A DNA stretch of 64,000 nt from Serratia plymuthica (lineage in GTDB: Bacteria; Pseudomonadota; Gammaproteobacteria; Enterobacterales; Enterobacteriaceae): assembly GCF_018336935.1 (NCBI RefSeq), contig NZ_CP068771.1, forward strand, positions 1,178,001-1,242,000. The letters run 5' to 3'. The position numbers and the translations under genes are program-made. The notes under the pieces were generated by a model, which made no database searches, was not told the DNA's origin, and worked only from the letters and a program-made list of their open reading frames with translations. Within the stretch, counting starts at the first letter, position 1. Every line of letters begins with the position of its first letter. This document shows, piece by piece, positions 7,766-16,768 of this stretch.

Positions 7766-8590
7766 TTACTGGTTAACCGGGATCACCGCGCCTTTGTATT
7801 TTTCGCGGATAAAGTCCTGAATTGCCTTGGAGTGCAGCACTTTTACCAGAGCCACAATCTCCGGCTTGTTCACGTCGGCCTTATGCACGGTGATGATGTT
7901 GGCATACGGGTTATTTTCACCGCTTTCGATAGCGATCGGATCCTTCGTCGGGTTCAGCCCGGCGTCAATGGCGTAGTTGGCGTTAATCACTACCGCGTCG
8001 CCCTCATCATTGTTGTACATCTGCGGCAGCAGCGCGCCTTCGACGTTAGCCTGGAATTTCAGGTGTTTCGGGTTTTCCACCACGTCGGTGATGCGCGCAT
8101 CCACCTTGCTTACGCCCGGCTTCAGCTTAATCACGCCTTCTTTCTCAAAGATGGACAGAATGCGGCCTTCTTCCGCCACCGCGTCGCGCATGATGATTTT
8201 GCCGTTGTCCGGCAGGTCTTTCAGGCTTTTATACTTCTTGGAGTAAATCCCGATCGGTTCGATATGGATGGCGCCGGCGCTGACGAAATCATAGGTTTTA
8301 TCGTCGGCATGATCCTTCAACACTGAGTTCAGATAAGGCACGTGCTGGAAATAGTTGGCGTCAATATCGTGGCTGGCCAGCGCCGTGTTCGGCAGAATGT
8401 AATCCTGGAAAGGCTTGATCACCAGATCGATGCCTTCCTTTGCCAGAATCGGTTTCGCCTGCTCGAGGATCTCGGCGTGCGGTACGTTGGACGCGCCGAC
8501 CACCAGCTTGGTTTCCGCCGCCGCACCAAAGGACGCCAACGCGGTCAGAGAGGCGAAGGCCAGCATCATCATTTGCTTTTTCATCATCAT
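7766..8590 (-). CDS. metQ: MetQ/NlpA-family methionine ABC transporter substrate-binding protein
   Basis: Periplasmic receptor of a MetNIQ-type D/L-methionine importer, about 274 residues. The N-terminus MMMKKQMMMLAFASLTALAS with cleavage at AAA-ET is a type I signal; there is no lipobox cysteine, unlike E. coli MetQ, so it should be soluble. Family segments include YILPNTALASHDIDANYFQHVPYL, VVENPKHLKFQ and AVVINANYAIDAGL. It ends the metN-metI-metQ operon, 14 bp after metI. It is probably a second, diverged Met-type system, so the ligand may be methionine or a derivative. Confidence 0.85.
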   Translation of the reverse strand: MMMKKQMMMLAFASLTALASFGAAAETKLVVGASNVPHAEILEQAKPILAKEGIDLVIKPFQDYILPNTALASHDIDANYFQHVPYLNSVLKDHADDKTYDFVSAGAIHIEPIGIYSKKYKSLKDLPDNGKIIMRDAVAEEGRILSIFEKEGVIKLKPGVSKVDARITDVVENPKHLKFQANVEGALLPQMYNNDEGDAVVINANYAIDAGLNPTKDPIAIESGENNPYANIITVHKADVNKPEIVALVKVLHSKAIQDFIREKYKGAVIPVNQ

Positions 8591-8604
8591 TATTCCTGAG
8601 TTGT

Positions 8605-9273
8605 TTATCGTTTATCGAGCGTTGTTGTAATGGTGTCGCCAATGAACTGGATAACGAAGACGATCAATAAAATCGTCAGCGTCGCCACCAGCGTCACGTC
8701 ACCGTGGTTGCGTTGAAACCCTTCCAGATAGGCCAGGTTGCCCAGCCCGCCGGCACCGATCACCCCGGCCATCGCGGTGTAGCTCACCAGTGCGATCAGG
8801 GTGACGGTAATGCCGGAAACCAGTGCCGGAGAAGACTCTGGCAGCAGCACGCGGAAGATAATGGTGCCGGTTTTGGCGCCCATCGAACGCGCCGCTTCGA
8901 CAACGCCTTTATCCACCTCGCGCAGACCAATCTCCACCAACCGGGCGTAGAAAGGCGCGGCGCCGACAATCAGCGCCGGCAGGGCGGCGTCGGCCCCCAA
9001 AATAGTGCCGATCAGCGTCTTGGTGAACGGGATCAGCAGCACGATCAGAATGATGAAGGGTATGGAGCGGAACACATTGACCAGCACCGAAATCAACGAA
9101 TACACCGTACGGTTCTGCAACAGCTGGCCCCGGGAGGTCAGAAACAGGATCACTCCCAACACAATGCCCAGTACCAGCGTCGCCAGCCCGGCGATGCCGG
9201 TCATATACAGGGTCTCCCAGGTGGCGTTCAGCAATTGATCGATACGCAGGTGAGGGAACAGTGACTCAATCAT
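8605..9273 (-). CDS. metI: MetI-family methionine ABC transporter permease
   Basis: Inner-membrane channel subunit, 222 residues with five to six transmembrane segments. The ABC coupling motif EAARSMGAKTGTIIFRVLLPES lies near residue 140. The family-typical NVFRSIPFIILIVLLIPFT and AGVIGAGGLGNLA are present. The ATG at 9273 overlaps the last 8 bp of metN, giving translational coupling. Length and motif order match E. coli MetI (217). Confidence 0.9.
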   Translation of the reverse strand: MIESLFPHLRIDQLLNATWETLYMTGIAGLATLVLGIVLGVILFLTSRGQLLQNRTVYSLISVLVNVFRSIPFIILIVLLIPFTKTLIGTILGADAALPALIVGAAPFYARLVEIGLREVDKGVVEAARSMGAKTGTIIFRVLLPESSPALVSGITVTLIALVSYTAMAGVIGAGGLGNLAYLEGFQRNHGDVTLVATLTILLIVFVIQFIGDTITTTLDKR

Positions 9274-10291
9274 GTTTGATGACCTCAACGGCGATATCTC
9301 GTTCTTTCAATAATTTCAGCATGTTGTCGATTTGCAGGTCGTTGCCTTCCGCGTGGATATACAGCTCGCCGAACGAACCGTTCAGGGTGTGGCTGATCTT
9401 GCCGTGCAGGATATTGATGGTCACCCGATAGCGCTGGATCACATCGGAAATCACCGCCTGATGGGTTTGCATGCCGACAAAGGTCAGCTTGAAAATGGCG
9501 CCCGGCAGATGTTGGGCCAGCAGCGGATTGAAGCTTTCCTCGGTTTCCTGATACCGGGAAACCTGCTTGACGAACTGCCGGGTAATCGGCTGTTGCGGCT
9601 GGGTAAAGACGTCAATCACCGGGCCTTCCTCCACGATGCGGCCGTTTTCCATCACCGCCACGCGGTGGCAGATTTTGCGCACCACGTGCATTTCATGGGT
9701 GATCAGCACAATGGTCAGGTTCAGCTTACGGTTGATATCCAGCAGCAGTTCGAGAATCGAATCTGTGGTCTGGGGATCAAGCGCCGAGGTGGCTTCATCG
9801 CACAACAGCACGCCAGGGTTATTGGCCAGTGCGCGGGCAATGCCGACGCGCTGCTTCTGCCCGCCGCTGAGCTGCGAAGGATAGGCATCCTCGCGGCCTT
9901 GCAGGCCAACCAGCGCGACCAGCTCCGCCACCCGCTGCTTGATTTGCGCTTTGGGCACACCGGCGATTTGCATGGAGAAGGCGATATTTTGGCTGACGGT
10001 ACGGGACCACAGCAGGTTGAAGTGCTGAAATACCATGCTGATTTTCAGCCGCGCCTGGCGCAGTTGATTGCCTTTGGCGTGCGCGATATCGAAGCCATCG
10101 ACCTGAATACTGCCGCTGGTGGGGGTTTCCAATCCGTTAAGCAAACGAATCAGGGTGCTTTTACCGGCGCCGCTGTAGCCGATGATGCCGTAGATTTGCC
10201 CGGCCTCCACGGCCAGGTTGACATCATCAACCGCGACAACGCGGCCTTGCGCGCTGTCAAAAGTTTTGCAAACGTTCGAAAGAACGATCAT
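9266..10291 (-). CDS. metN: MetN-family methionine ABC transporter ATPase
   Basis: ATPase subunit of 341 residues. Walker A GYSGAGKST at about 38-46, Q-loop QHFNLLWSRT, signature LSGGQKQRVGIARAL, Walker B VLLCDEATSALD and switch LITHEMHVV are all intact. The C-terminal 90 residues form the NIL domain that senses internal methionine in MetN proteins. The ATG at 10291 is chosen over a TTG at 10312. First gene of metNIQ; no clear MetJ box pair was recognised upstream. Confidence 0.92.
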   Translation of the reverse strand: MIVLSNVCKTFDSAQGRVVAVDDVNLAVEAGQIYGIIGYSGAGKSTLIRLLNGLETPTSGSIQVDGFDIAHAKGNQLRQARLKISMVFQHFNLLWSRTVSQNIAFSMQIAGVPKAQIKQRVAELVALVGLQGREDAYPSQLSGGQKQRVGIARALANNPGVLLCDEATSALDPQTTDSILELLLDINRKLNLTIVLITHEMHVVRKICHRVAVMENGRIVEEGPVIDVFTQPQQPITRQFVKQVSRYQETEESFNPLLAQHLPGAIFKLTFVGMQTHQAVISDVIQRYRVTINILHGKISHTLNGSFGELYIHAEGNDLQIDNMLKLLKERDIAVEVIKHD

Positions 10292-10502
10292 AGAACAGCC
10301 AATCCTTATCAAAACATCACAGCATTCCGCCCGAAGCGAGTCACGCCGGACAGGGGGCGGCTTCTGGGGGTAAAAGGCAGGCGGAAATTCTGTTTCTGGT
10401 GAGTACGGGCCAATCCTACCGGGGGTTTATAGTGACAGGAAGAATGTAAAATCTATTAGTTATTCTGATTCGGTATATCAAATCATGAGAGGAAGTGATG
10501 AC

Positions 10503-10535
10503 AAAAAATCGACCAAGGTAAACCTCGGTCGATTT
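10503..10535 (-). terminator. Rho-independent terminator of the GNAT gene
   Basis: AAATCGACC and GGTCGATTT (10506-10514 and 10527-10535) form a 9-bp stem, extended inward by GG/CC. On the minus strand it ends in a run of T. It begins 8 bp after the stop of the acetyltransferase gene. Confidence 0.7.
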
Positions 10536-10542
10536 GTTTTAT

Positions 10543-10986
10543 TTAACGCTTTTCGAGCTTCATATGAAGCAGCGGGAAGGGATTGCCCTGGCCGTCGAGC
10601 GCGGAACGGCCGGTGATCTCAAAACCGTAGTGGCGGTAAAATCCGCTGGCCTGCGGGTTTTGCTCATTAACGTCCAGCAACAGCTCATCGTGCAGCGTTT
10701 CGGCATGCGCCAGCAGCGCTCTGCCGACCCCTTTGCCGCGCTGTTGCGCATCGATAAACAGCATTTCCACCTTGTTGCCGTTCAGCCCGATAAAACCGCA
10801 AGGGTGGCCGGGGCTATCTTCCGCCACCCAAACGTCGACGGCCGGCAGGTAATCGTTCAACACCAGCGGGAACAGTTGGGCAATGTTATCTTCGGTCAGA
10901 AAGTGGTGGGTGGCGCGCACGGAACGCCGCCAAATATCTGCCAGTTGCGCGTTGTCTTCCGCCGCGCGTGCTCTGAGGGTAATCAT
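10543..10986 (-). CDS. yjaB: YjaB-like GNAT N-acetyltransferase
   Basis: A 147-residue acetyl-CoA-dependent acetyltransferase. Visible matches to E. coli YjaB include IWRRSVRATHHFLTEDNI, VEMLFIDAQQRGKGVGRALL (the acetyl-CoA-binding RxxGxG loop), LDVNEQNPQASGFYRHYGF and TGRSALDGQGNPFPLLHM. YjaB has been assigned protein-lysine acetyltransferase activity in E. coli; the substrate here is unproven. Single gene with its own terminator; an inverted repeat CTATCTAA-N18-TTAGATAG (10998-11031) lies just upstream. Confidence 0.85.
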   Translation of the reverse strand: MITLRARAAEDNAQLADIWRRSVRATHHFLTEDNIAQLFPLVLNDYLPAVDVWVAEDSPGHPCGFIGLNGNKVEMLFIDAQQRGKGVGRALLAHAETLHDELLLDVNEQNPQASGFYRHYGFEITGRSALDGQGNPFPLLHMKLEKR

Positions 10987-10997
10987 CGAAGTCTCTG

Positions 10998-11031
10998 CTA
11001 TCTAAGTTGAAGAAAAACAAAAGTTAGATAG
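10998..11031. promoter_or_regulatory. Inverted repeat upstream of the yjaB-like gene
   Basis: Perfect 8-bp arms CTATCTAA and TTAGATAG separated by 18 bp, 12 bp upstream of the yjaB start. Could be an operator; no known consensus recognised. Confidence 0.25.
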
Positions 11032-11151
11032 AGGTTTTGTGGGGTTAATGCCGAATTAACGTGGGTTAACGCCCTGCAAAACGCCTCTGCAGTGAGCCGG
11101 ACAGAAAATGTAATTCAGTGGCGTACCGGTGACAACCGCCACATTGCGCAT

Positions 11152-12042
11152 TTATGCGCGCCCCCACAATCTGGCAACGGTCAGAGCGATAAAGGCTTCC
11201 AGCTTGGGCGATTGCCGCCGTTCGGGCAAATAGACCAGATGCATCGGCCGCGGCAGCGGCGAATAGTCCGGCAGCACGCGCACCAGCCGGCCGGCGTCGA
11301 TATCCTCATCCAGCAGCATGCCGGCATGCAGCGCAATGCCGAAACCGGCCAGCGCCGCACGGCGCACTCCTTCGCCGGAGTCCATCCGCAGCCGTGGCCT
11401 GACCGGCACGCTGATTTCCCCGCGCGCGCTTTGCAGCCGCCAAAAATGATTGCCGTCCCACTGACTAAAGCCAAAGCAACTGTGCTCGCTGAGCTGTTCC
11501 GGCCGTATCGGGGTGCCATGCTGCGCCAGATAGCCGGGAGCGGCCGCCAGCGTCATGCGGTAATCGGGCAGGGCGCGCGCCACCAGGCCGTCATCCGCGA
11601 CCGGCCCGATGCGAAACGCGGCTTCGTACCTTTCTTCAATCAAATCCACCTTGCGGTCCGACAACACCACCTCCGCTTCTACGTCCGGGTGTTGTTGCAG
11701 GAACCCGGTGAGGATCGGCGTCAAAACGCGGTTACCGAAGGTGACCGGCGCGCTGATGCGCAACAGCCCGCTGGGCGAGCTTAACAGCGCTCTTGCGCTG
11801 GCTTCGGCCGCGTCGGCATCGGCCAGCAGGCGGCGGCAGCGTTCATAGAAGACCCGGCCGGCCTCGGTCAACCCTTGCCTGCGGGTGGTACGGTTCAGCA
11901 ACGGCGCGTTCAGCCGCTGCTCCAGATAGCGAATATGCTTGCCGACCATCGTGGGGGAAATCGCCATCTCGTCGGCGGCGGCGACAAAGCTGCCTTTTTC
12001 CACTACCCGTACAAACACCGCCATGCTGGTTAAACGATCCAT
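11152..12042 (-). CDS. LysR-family transcriptional regulator
   Basis: A 296-residue regulator starting MDRLTSMAVFVRVVEKGSF. Helix-turn-helix SFVAAADEMAISPTMVGKHI at about 18-37 is followed by a periplasmic-binding-type effector domain (LLRISAPVTFGNRVLTPIL, AAFRIGPVADDGLVAR). It belongs to the AaeR/DmlR-like branch. It is divergent from a quinone oxidoreductase gene across 121 bp, the usual layout for a LysR protein controlling its neighbour. Confidence 0.87.
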   Translation of the reverse strand: MDRLTSMAVFVRVVEKGSFVAAADEMAISPTMVGKHIRYLEQRLNAPLLNRTTRRQGLTEAGRVFYERCRRLLADADAAEASARALLSSPSGLLRISAPVTFGNRVLTPILTGFLQQHPDVEAEVVLSDRKVDLIEERYEAAFRIGPVADDGLVARALPDYRMTLAAAPGYLAQHGTPIRPEQLSEHSCFGFSQWDGNHFWRLQSARGEISVPVRPRLRMDSGEGVRRAALAGFGIALHAGMLLDEDIDAGRLVRVLPDYSPLPRPMHLVYLPERRQSPKLEAFIALTVARLWGRA

Positions 12043-12163
12043 TATAAACCTCTGGTGTTTTCTGAACGCCCTGCGGGCTACTTTTCGGCAGTATAGCGCT
12101 CTGGGATACTGGATAGTAACGACCGTCAGTGCGTTATTGGCGAAAAATTTACGGAGCAATTCC

Positions 12164-13135
12164 ATGCAGGCATTAACGTTTGAACGATTTGGCGGACCAG
12201 AGGTGCTCGAATACCTTGAGCTGCCGACGCCGCCGGTACCGGCAGGCGCGGTGCAGGTACGGATGGGGGCCGCCGGGCTGAATTTCGCCGATATCTATCG
12301 CCGCAAGGGCAATTATGTGCTGCACGGCAAGCCGCCGCATATCGGCGGTTACGAAGGTGTGGGCACCATTATCGCCGTGGGCGAGGGCGTTGACGGCTGG
12401 CAGGTGGGAGAGCGGGTCGGCTTTGCCGACGTGCCTTTCTGCCACGCCACGCGCATCAACGTGCCGGTGGATCATGCGCTGCGGTTGCCGCAGGCGTTGA
12501 GCGACGTCGAGGCCGCCTCGATTTTGTTGCAGGGGCTAACGGCGCAGTACCTGATTAACGACAGCGTGCAGGTGCGGGCGGGCGATCGTGCGCTGGTGCA
12601 TGCGGCGGCCGGCGGCGTCGGGCAAATATTGACCCGGATGCTGGTGGCGCGTGGCGCGCAGGTTTATGCGCTGGTGTCTTCGGGGCACAAGCAGCAGATT
12701 GCGCTGAAGAATGGTGCGACGGCGGCCTTTACCTACCAGCAGGACTGGGTGGCGCAAATCGCCGCGCTGACCGACGGCGGTGTCGAGTACGGTTTTGATT
12801 CGGTCGGCATCACGCTGCAGCAAAGCATTGACGCGCTGCGCCCCGGTGGCCGGGTGGTGACTTTCGGCATGGCGGGGGGCGAGGCACCGGCGATCTCGGC
12901 TTATCACCTGATGATGGATTCCAAAGGCGTGGTGGGCGGCGATCTCTGGACCTACCTCAATAGCGGCGCGGCGCGCCGCGAGCGGGCAGAACGGCTGTTC
13001 GCCAGTTGGCGGAACGGCGAATTTACGCTGCCGCATATCGAGACTTTCCCGCTGAGCGAAGGCGCGGCTGCCCATCGCCGGCTGGAGGATCGCAGCTTTG
13101 CCGGCAAGATTGTTTTGCTCAACGATCGGGACTGA
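12164..13135 (+). CDS. Quinone oxidoreductase-like medium-chain dehydrogenase/reductase
   Basis: NADPH-dependent reductase of 323 residues. A GroES-like N-terminal half (GAAGLNFADIYRRKGNYVL) is followed by nucleotide-binding VHAAAGGVGQILTRMLVARG. The zinc-binding cysteines of alcohol dehydrogenases are absent, as in the QorA class. The start at 12164 (MQALTFERFGGPEVLEY) follows ACGGAG; longer in-frame reading runs through the divergent LysR promoter. Control by the adjacent LysR protein is likely. Confidence 0.87.
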   Translation: MQALTFERFGGPEVLEYLELPTPPVPAGAVQVRMGAAGLNFADIYRRKGNYVLHGKPPHIGGYEGVGTIIAVGEGVDGWQVGERVGFADVPFCHATRINVPVDHALRLPQALSDVEAASILLQGLTAQYLINDSVQVRAGDRALVHAAAGGVGQILTRMLVARGAQVYALVSSGHKQQIALKNGATAAFTYQQDWVAQIAALTDGGVEYGFDSVGITLQQSIDALRPGGRVVTFGMAGGEAPAISAYHLMMDSKGVVGGDLWTYLNSGAARRERAERLFASWRNGEFTLPHIETFPLSEGAAAHRRLEDRSFAGKIVLLNDRD

Positions 13136-13185
13136 AACCGCCGCGTGATACACTGGCCACCGAATGATTAAGGGGGCCGGGCAGG

Positions 13186-14058
13186 ATGGAAGCACTACGC
13201 GCAGCGATAGAAAAACAGGTGATTGGCCTGACCGGGCTGGCGCTCGGCGGCATAGATTTCGAAAACCCGGCGGGTGATCCCGGCCTGTTTGGCCCGCAGT
13301 CGGTCATCTGGCGGGTACATTGCGATTTCACCTCAATGCTGTGCGGCGGCGTCAGCGCCTTGCTGATGCAAATGCTGCACCCGCTGGCGTTGGCCGGGGT
13401 GTGGGATCACTCCAATTTTCGCGAAGACATGCTTGGCCGCCTGCGCCGCACCAGCCAGTTTGTCTCCGTCACCACCTTTGGCCCCACCGCAGAAGCCGAA
13501 CGGCTGATCGCCAAGGTGCGGGCCATTCATCTGCAAGTGACCGGTGTCAGCAACGACGGCAGGCCCTATGCCGCCAGCGATCCCGATCTGCTCACCTGGG
13601 TGCACGTGGTGGAAAGCAGCTGTTTCCTGGCGAGCCACCTGCGCTACCGCAACCCGCATCTTTCCCCCGAACTGCAAGATCGCTATTACCGGGAGACGGC
13701 CCGGGTGGCCGCCGCTCTGGGGGCGCGCGACATTCCCACTTCCTGCGCGGCGGTGGCCGACTATCTGCAACGGATGCGGCCGCAACTGGTGTGCGATGAA
13801 CGCACGCGTGAAGTGGCGCGCATTCTGCTGGCCGCCCCGGCGCCGAGCGCATTGGCACGGCCCTTCGGTTGGCTGGTGATGCAGGCGGGCATCGATCTGC
13901 TGCCCGACTGGGCGCAGCAGCAGTTTGATTTTTATCCCGGCGCGCTGCGGCGGCGCCTGGTGAGAGTGGGCGTAGGCGGCGTCGGTAAGGTGCTGCGCGC
14001 CTCGATGCGCAACGGGTCCTATCAGCGTGCCGTACGGCGAATTAACAAACCGGCGTAA
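13186..14058 (+). CDS. MpaB/DUF2236-family oxygenase-like protein
   Basis: A 290-residue protein of the DUF2236 family, which includes the mycophenolic-acid cleavage oxygenase MpaB and latex-clearing relatives. Family-type segments are LLMQMLHPLALAGVWDHSNF, RLRRTSQFVSVTTFG with the TFG motif, and DLLTWVHVVESSCFL. It has no clear signal peptide. It follows the quinone oxidoreductase after 50 bp, possibly co-transcribed. Enzymatic activity and substrate are unknown. Confidence 0.78.
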   Translation: MEALRAAIEKQVIGLTGLALGGIDFENPAGDPGLFGPQSVIWRVHCDFTSMLCGGVSALLMQMLHPLALAGVWDHSNFREDMLGRLRRTSQFVSVTTFGPTAEAERLIAKVRAIHLQVTGVSNDGRPYAASDPDLLTWVHVVESSCFLASHLRYRNPHLSPELQDRYYRETARVAAALGARDIPTSCAAVADYLQRMRPQLVCDERTREVARILLAAPAPSALARPFGWLVMQAGIDLLPDWAQQQFDFYPGALRRRLVRVGVGGVGKVLRASMRNGSYQRAVRRINKPA

Positions 14059-14244
14059 GCCCCCCTGCCGTCATAAGCGCTATAGTTATTACCAATAACC
14101 CAATGTTTTATCCCCGTTTATGGCCATTTTTGAGACTTTTACGGGTGATCCGGCCACGGATGCGCTTTACACTTGGGAAAAGCCGAATTCCAATTTATTA
14201 GTGCGCAGCATTATTCTGCGCCGTGACCCCATTGTTGAGGTGAT

Positions 14245-15348
14245 ATGAACGAGTCATACGTACTTGCTGAAGTCAGTAATGAGAATCAGACGCTGGTGGC
14301 GGTGGTTCAGCAAGATCACCGGGCAGCCTATTTTTACATTTACCCTGCGGAAGAAAACGCCGAGCGTTTTCAGGTGCGCGCCTGCTGGCTGCGTAATCTG
14401 GCGGCAGCACCCTTGCAGGAAGATCGCGCCGCACTTGAACGGGGCCAACCGCCCATGCTGGCGGCCGAGTTTTGCCGCAATCTGGAAGGGGAAGCGCCGC
14501 TGAATCCGGAGGGGGTGACGGTGGTCTGGACCGAAAGCGACGACGGCGCGGCGCTGTGGTATTACGGCCAATTGCTGGCGGTGATCCCCGGCTGGAGCCT
14601 GTATATCGACCATTCGGTGTGCTATTCCGCCAGTTGCATCAAAGAGAGCCCGCTGGCTTATCCGCTGGGTTCCGCCTCCACCAACACCCAGTACGCGCTG
14701 GCGGAGAACACCCGCCAGTTCTGGCGCAGTTGGCAGCGTGAGGAGGGCAACCCGTGGCCAAAAATGCAGAGCGATTATCAGGCGCGCTATGAGCAGCATT
14801 TTGGCCCTTCGGTAAAATACTACGCCATCGATCAGGGCAAATGGCCGCCGATGGCGATTACCCAGCACGAACGCGACGGCATTTATTATTTTCTCACCAT
14901 GGGCGTCAGCATTCGGCCGATGCCCTGGGTAGACATTCTGTTTAACGACGATGCCGGCCGTTATCGCCGCATGGAAATGGGTATCGCCATCGACGGCCAG
15001 TACATGACCGAAGAGAACGCGGTGCAGATGGCCAGCGCGCTGGCCGGGTTCGCGCACGTCCCTTGGGCGAAAATCACCTGGTTTGGCGAAGGGCATACGC
15101 TGGAGTCGGAGGTGGCGCCGCTGGGTTATGAAGGCTACGTCCTGTCCTCGGCGTTTTATCCCTACAACGACCATCTGACGCTGCCGGAGCAGTATGGCGA
15201 TCCGGTGAACATTTTCTGGGCCAGCCCGGTATTTGAAGCCGAGCGTCTGCTGGCGCACGCCACGCCGAACGGCGGCCACGATCTGGTGAACAAGCTGCGC
15301 GAACAGGGCGTTGACCATATCTTCCGTCCACGCCAAGCGGTATGCTGA
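14245..15348 (+). CDS. Suppressor-of-fused (SUFU) domain protein
   Basis: A 367-residue soluble protein. The C-terminal half (about 190-360) reads like the bacterial SUFU domain: YYFLTMGVSIRPMPWVDILF, RRMEMGIAID, and LSSAFYPYNDHLTLP with VNIFWASPVFEAERLL near the end. The N-terminal half is predicted mixed alpha/beta with no recognised motif. SUFU-domain proteins often occur near polymorphic toxins as immunity proteins, but no toxin gene is adjacent here. Function unassigned. Confidence 0.68.
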   Translation: MNESYVLAEVSNENQTLVAVVQQDHRAAYFYIYPAEENAERFQVRACWLRNLAAAPLQEDRAALERGQPPMLAAEFCRNLEGEAPLNPEGVTVVWTESDDGAALWYYGQLLAVIPGWSLYIDHSVCYSASCIKESPLAYPLGSASTNTQYALAENTRQFWRSWQREEGNPWPKMQSDYQARYEQHFGPSVKYYAIDQGKWPPMAITQHERDGIYYFLTMGVSIRPMPWVDILFNDDAGRYRRMEMGIAIDGQYMTEENAVQMASALAGFAHVPWAKITWFGEGHTLESEVAPLGYEGYVLSSAFYPYNDHLTLPEQYGDPVNIFWASPVFEAERLLAHATPNGGHDLVNKLREQGVDHIFRPRQAVC

Positions 15349-15375
15349 GAGGGAATTTTTCTCAGAGGATCAATC

Positions 15376-15903
15376 ATGAAGTCAGCGCTGTTGATTATCG
15401 ATGTGCAAAAAGGGTTGTTTACGCCACCGCCGGCGGATGCCGAAGCGACGCTTGGTCGGATTAACCAACTGAGCGACCGCGCCCGCCTGGCCGGCGCGCC
15501 GGTGATTTTTATCCAGCATTGCACGGCTGACGAAGAGCTGGCGCACGGCAGCGACGCCTGGCAGATTGACCCCGCATTGCAGGTGAACGCCGGCGATCAC
15601 CGGGTGGAAAAAACCACGCCGGATTCGTTCCTGCGCACCCGCCTGGGGCCGCTGTTGATCGCCAACGGCGTAACGCATTTGGTGATTTGCGGCTATTCCA
15701 CCGAATTCTGCGTGGACACCACCACCCGCCGCGCCGCCGGGCTTGGCTACCCGGTCACGCTGGCGGCGGATGCCCACACCAGCCACGACAAACCGCACGC
15801 GACGGGCCTGCAAATCCGTGCCCACCATAACGCCACTCTGTCGAATATCGAGAGCTTCGGCGTACCGATCGCAGCGCTGCCGGCGGCAGAGATCCTCTTC
15901 TGA
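15376..15903 (+). CDS. Isochorismatase-family cysteine hydrolase
   Basis: A 175-residue hydrolase with an intact catalytic triad: D9 in LLIIDVQKGLF, K79 in VEKTTPDSF, and nucleophile C112 in ICGYSTEFCVDTT. The family covers isochorismatases, nicotinamidases and amidases acting on small molecules. Length is that of the single-domain group. It follows the SUFU gene after 27 bp, and TCAGAGGATC precedes the ATG. The substrate cannot be read from sequence. Confidence 0.87.
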   Translation: MKSALLIIDVQKGLFTPPPADAEATLGRINQLSDRARLAGAPVIFIQHCTADEELAHGSDAWQIDPALQVNAGDHRVEKTTPDSFLRTRLGPLLIANGVTHLVICGYSTEFCVDTTTRRAAGLGYPVTLAADAHTSHDKPHATGLQIRAHHNATLSNIESFGVPIAALPAAEILF

Positions 15904-15918
15904 TCGCCAGATAAAAAC

Positions 15919-15944
15919 CGGCCCGGAATCTGCGTTCCGGGCCG
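15919..15944. terminator. Strong hairpin after the isochorismatase-like gene
   Basis: CGGCCCGGAA, loop TCTGCG, TTCCGGGCCG: perfect 10-bp stem 16 bp past the stop, followed by TGTATTGTCTTT. Consistent with a rho-independent terminator with an imperfect T tract. Confidence 0.65.
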
Positions 15945-16084
15945 TGTATTGTCTTTCACTTTCGCTTTATACGTCACCGCACCAGGATTTTTCAGCCGAC
16001 CCGCGTGCCGCCGGGCATCGCTCATGGCTGCGGCAAGAGGTCCGTGACGTTATCCTGAGATGCCGGTTTGCCTCTCTTCAGGGG

Positions 16085-16681
16085 TTAGCATAACGAACCA
16101 AACGCCATGCTCTCCGGTTCAATCATGTCCAAAAAGGCGTCACAGACAGCCTGCCCCTGCCAGGATGCGCAAATCGCTTCCGCATGCGGCCTGTCGTCGG
16201 CAAAGGCGAGATCGACAAATACCCCATCGCCCAGACTGACCAGATGCTGGCTTTTCCATCCAGGCTGAAGCGCAAGGTGATTTTCTACCATTCGATTATA
16301 AACGCTACGCATGTCGCTCTCGCGAATACCCGGTTTCAAGCGAAATCTCCCTATTTCGATGCCGTGTCCTGTTGTCAACGACGGCGTATGCTCCCGCTGT
16401 CCGGCATAGTGCCCCATGCTGTGCAAACGGCTGACAGAAGATCTGAAACTGGAGAATTCAGGTTGATTGCCAACGGCTTTTGCTGCCGCCAGCGCTTCCT
16501 CAGCGCTGTTCCAGACGACGAGGTCAACGCGTTCGTCAGCCATATCCCTCCCTGAAAATGCAATCCAGTCGACAAATCCGGGAAAATGTTTCAGCAGGCT
16601 CTGCGCAAGCGCTCTGGCCGAATCCGCAGCTTGTGGGTTTTTCACCTTATAGGTGACTATTTCGTAACAAGGGGTCGCCAT
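16085..16681 (-). CDS. Two-domain ferredoxin-fold protein of unknown function
   Basis: A 198-residue protein. Each half resembles the dimeric alpha/beta-barrel (ABM-like) fold: CYEIVTYKVKNPQAADSARALA with VDWIAFSGRD in the first, and IEIGRFRLKPGIRESDMRSV with LVSLGDGVFVDLAFADD in the second. It diverges from the WYL regulator at 16769, with a perfect palindrome in the 87-bp interval, suggesting joint control. It could bind or transform a small ligand; no catalytic residues identified. Confidence 0.68.
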   Translation of the reverse strand: MATPCYEIVTYKVKNPQAADSARALAQSLLKHFPGFVDWIAFSGRDMADERVDLVVWNSAEEALAAAKAVGNQPEFSSFRSSVSRLHSMGHYAGQREHTPSLTTGHGIEIGRFRLKPGIRESDMRSVYNRMVENHLALQPGWKSQHLVSLGDGVFVDLAFADDRPHAEAICASWQGQAVCDAFLDMIEPESMAFGSLC

Positions 16682-16731
16682 TATTAACTCCGTTATCAGG
16701 ATGATATGAAGTCTTGATCCTATGACACCCT

Positions 16732-16750
16732 CCTGACAATTATTGTCAGG
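16732..16750. promoter_or_regulatory. Perfect 19-bp palindrome, candidate WYL-regulator operator
   Basis: CCTGACAATTATTGTCAGG has 9-bp arms around a central T. It lies 18 bp before the WYL regulator start and 50 bp before the divergent gene, so it would overlap the core promoters of one or both. Binding by the WYL protein is inferred from position. Confidence 0.6.
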
Positions 16751-16768
16751 GTGAGGTAAGCTCTCGTG

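Noticed and set aside
7766..10291. MetJ-box search upstream of metNIQ
   Set aside because: No tandem AGACGTCT-like repeats could be seen in 10292-10500, so methionine repression was not claimed.
14203..14221. Short hairpin GCGCAG-N7-CTGCGC before the SUFU gene
   Set aside because: Only 6 bp of stem and no known regulatory consensus; too likely to be chance.
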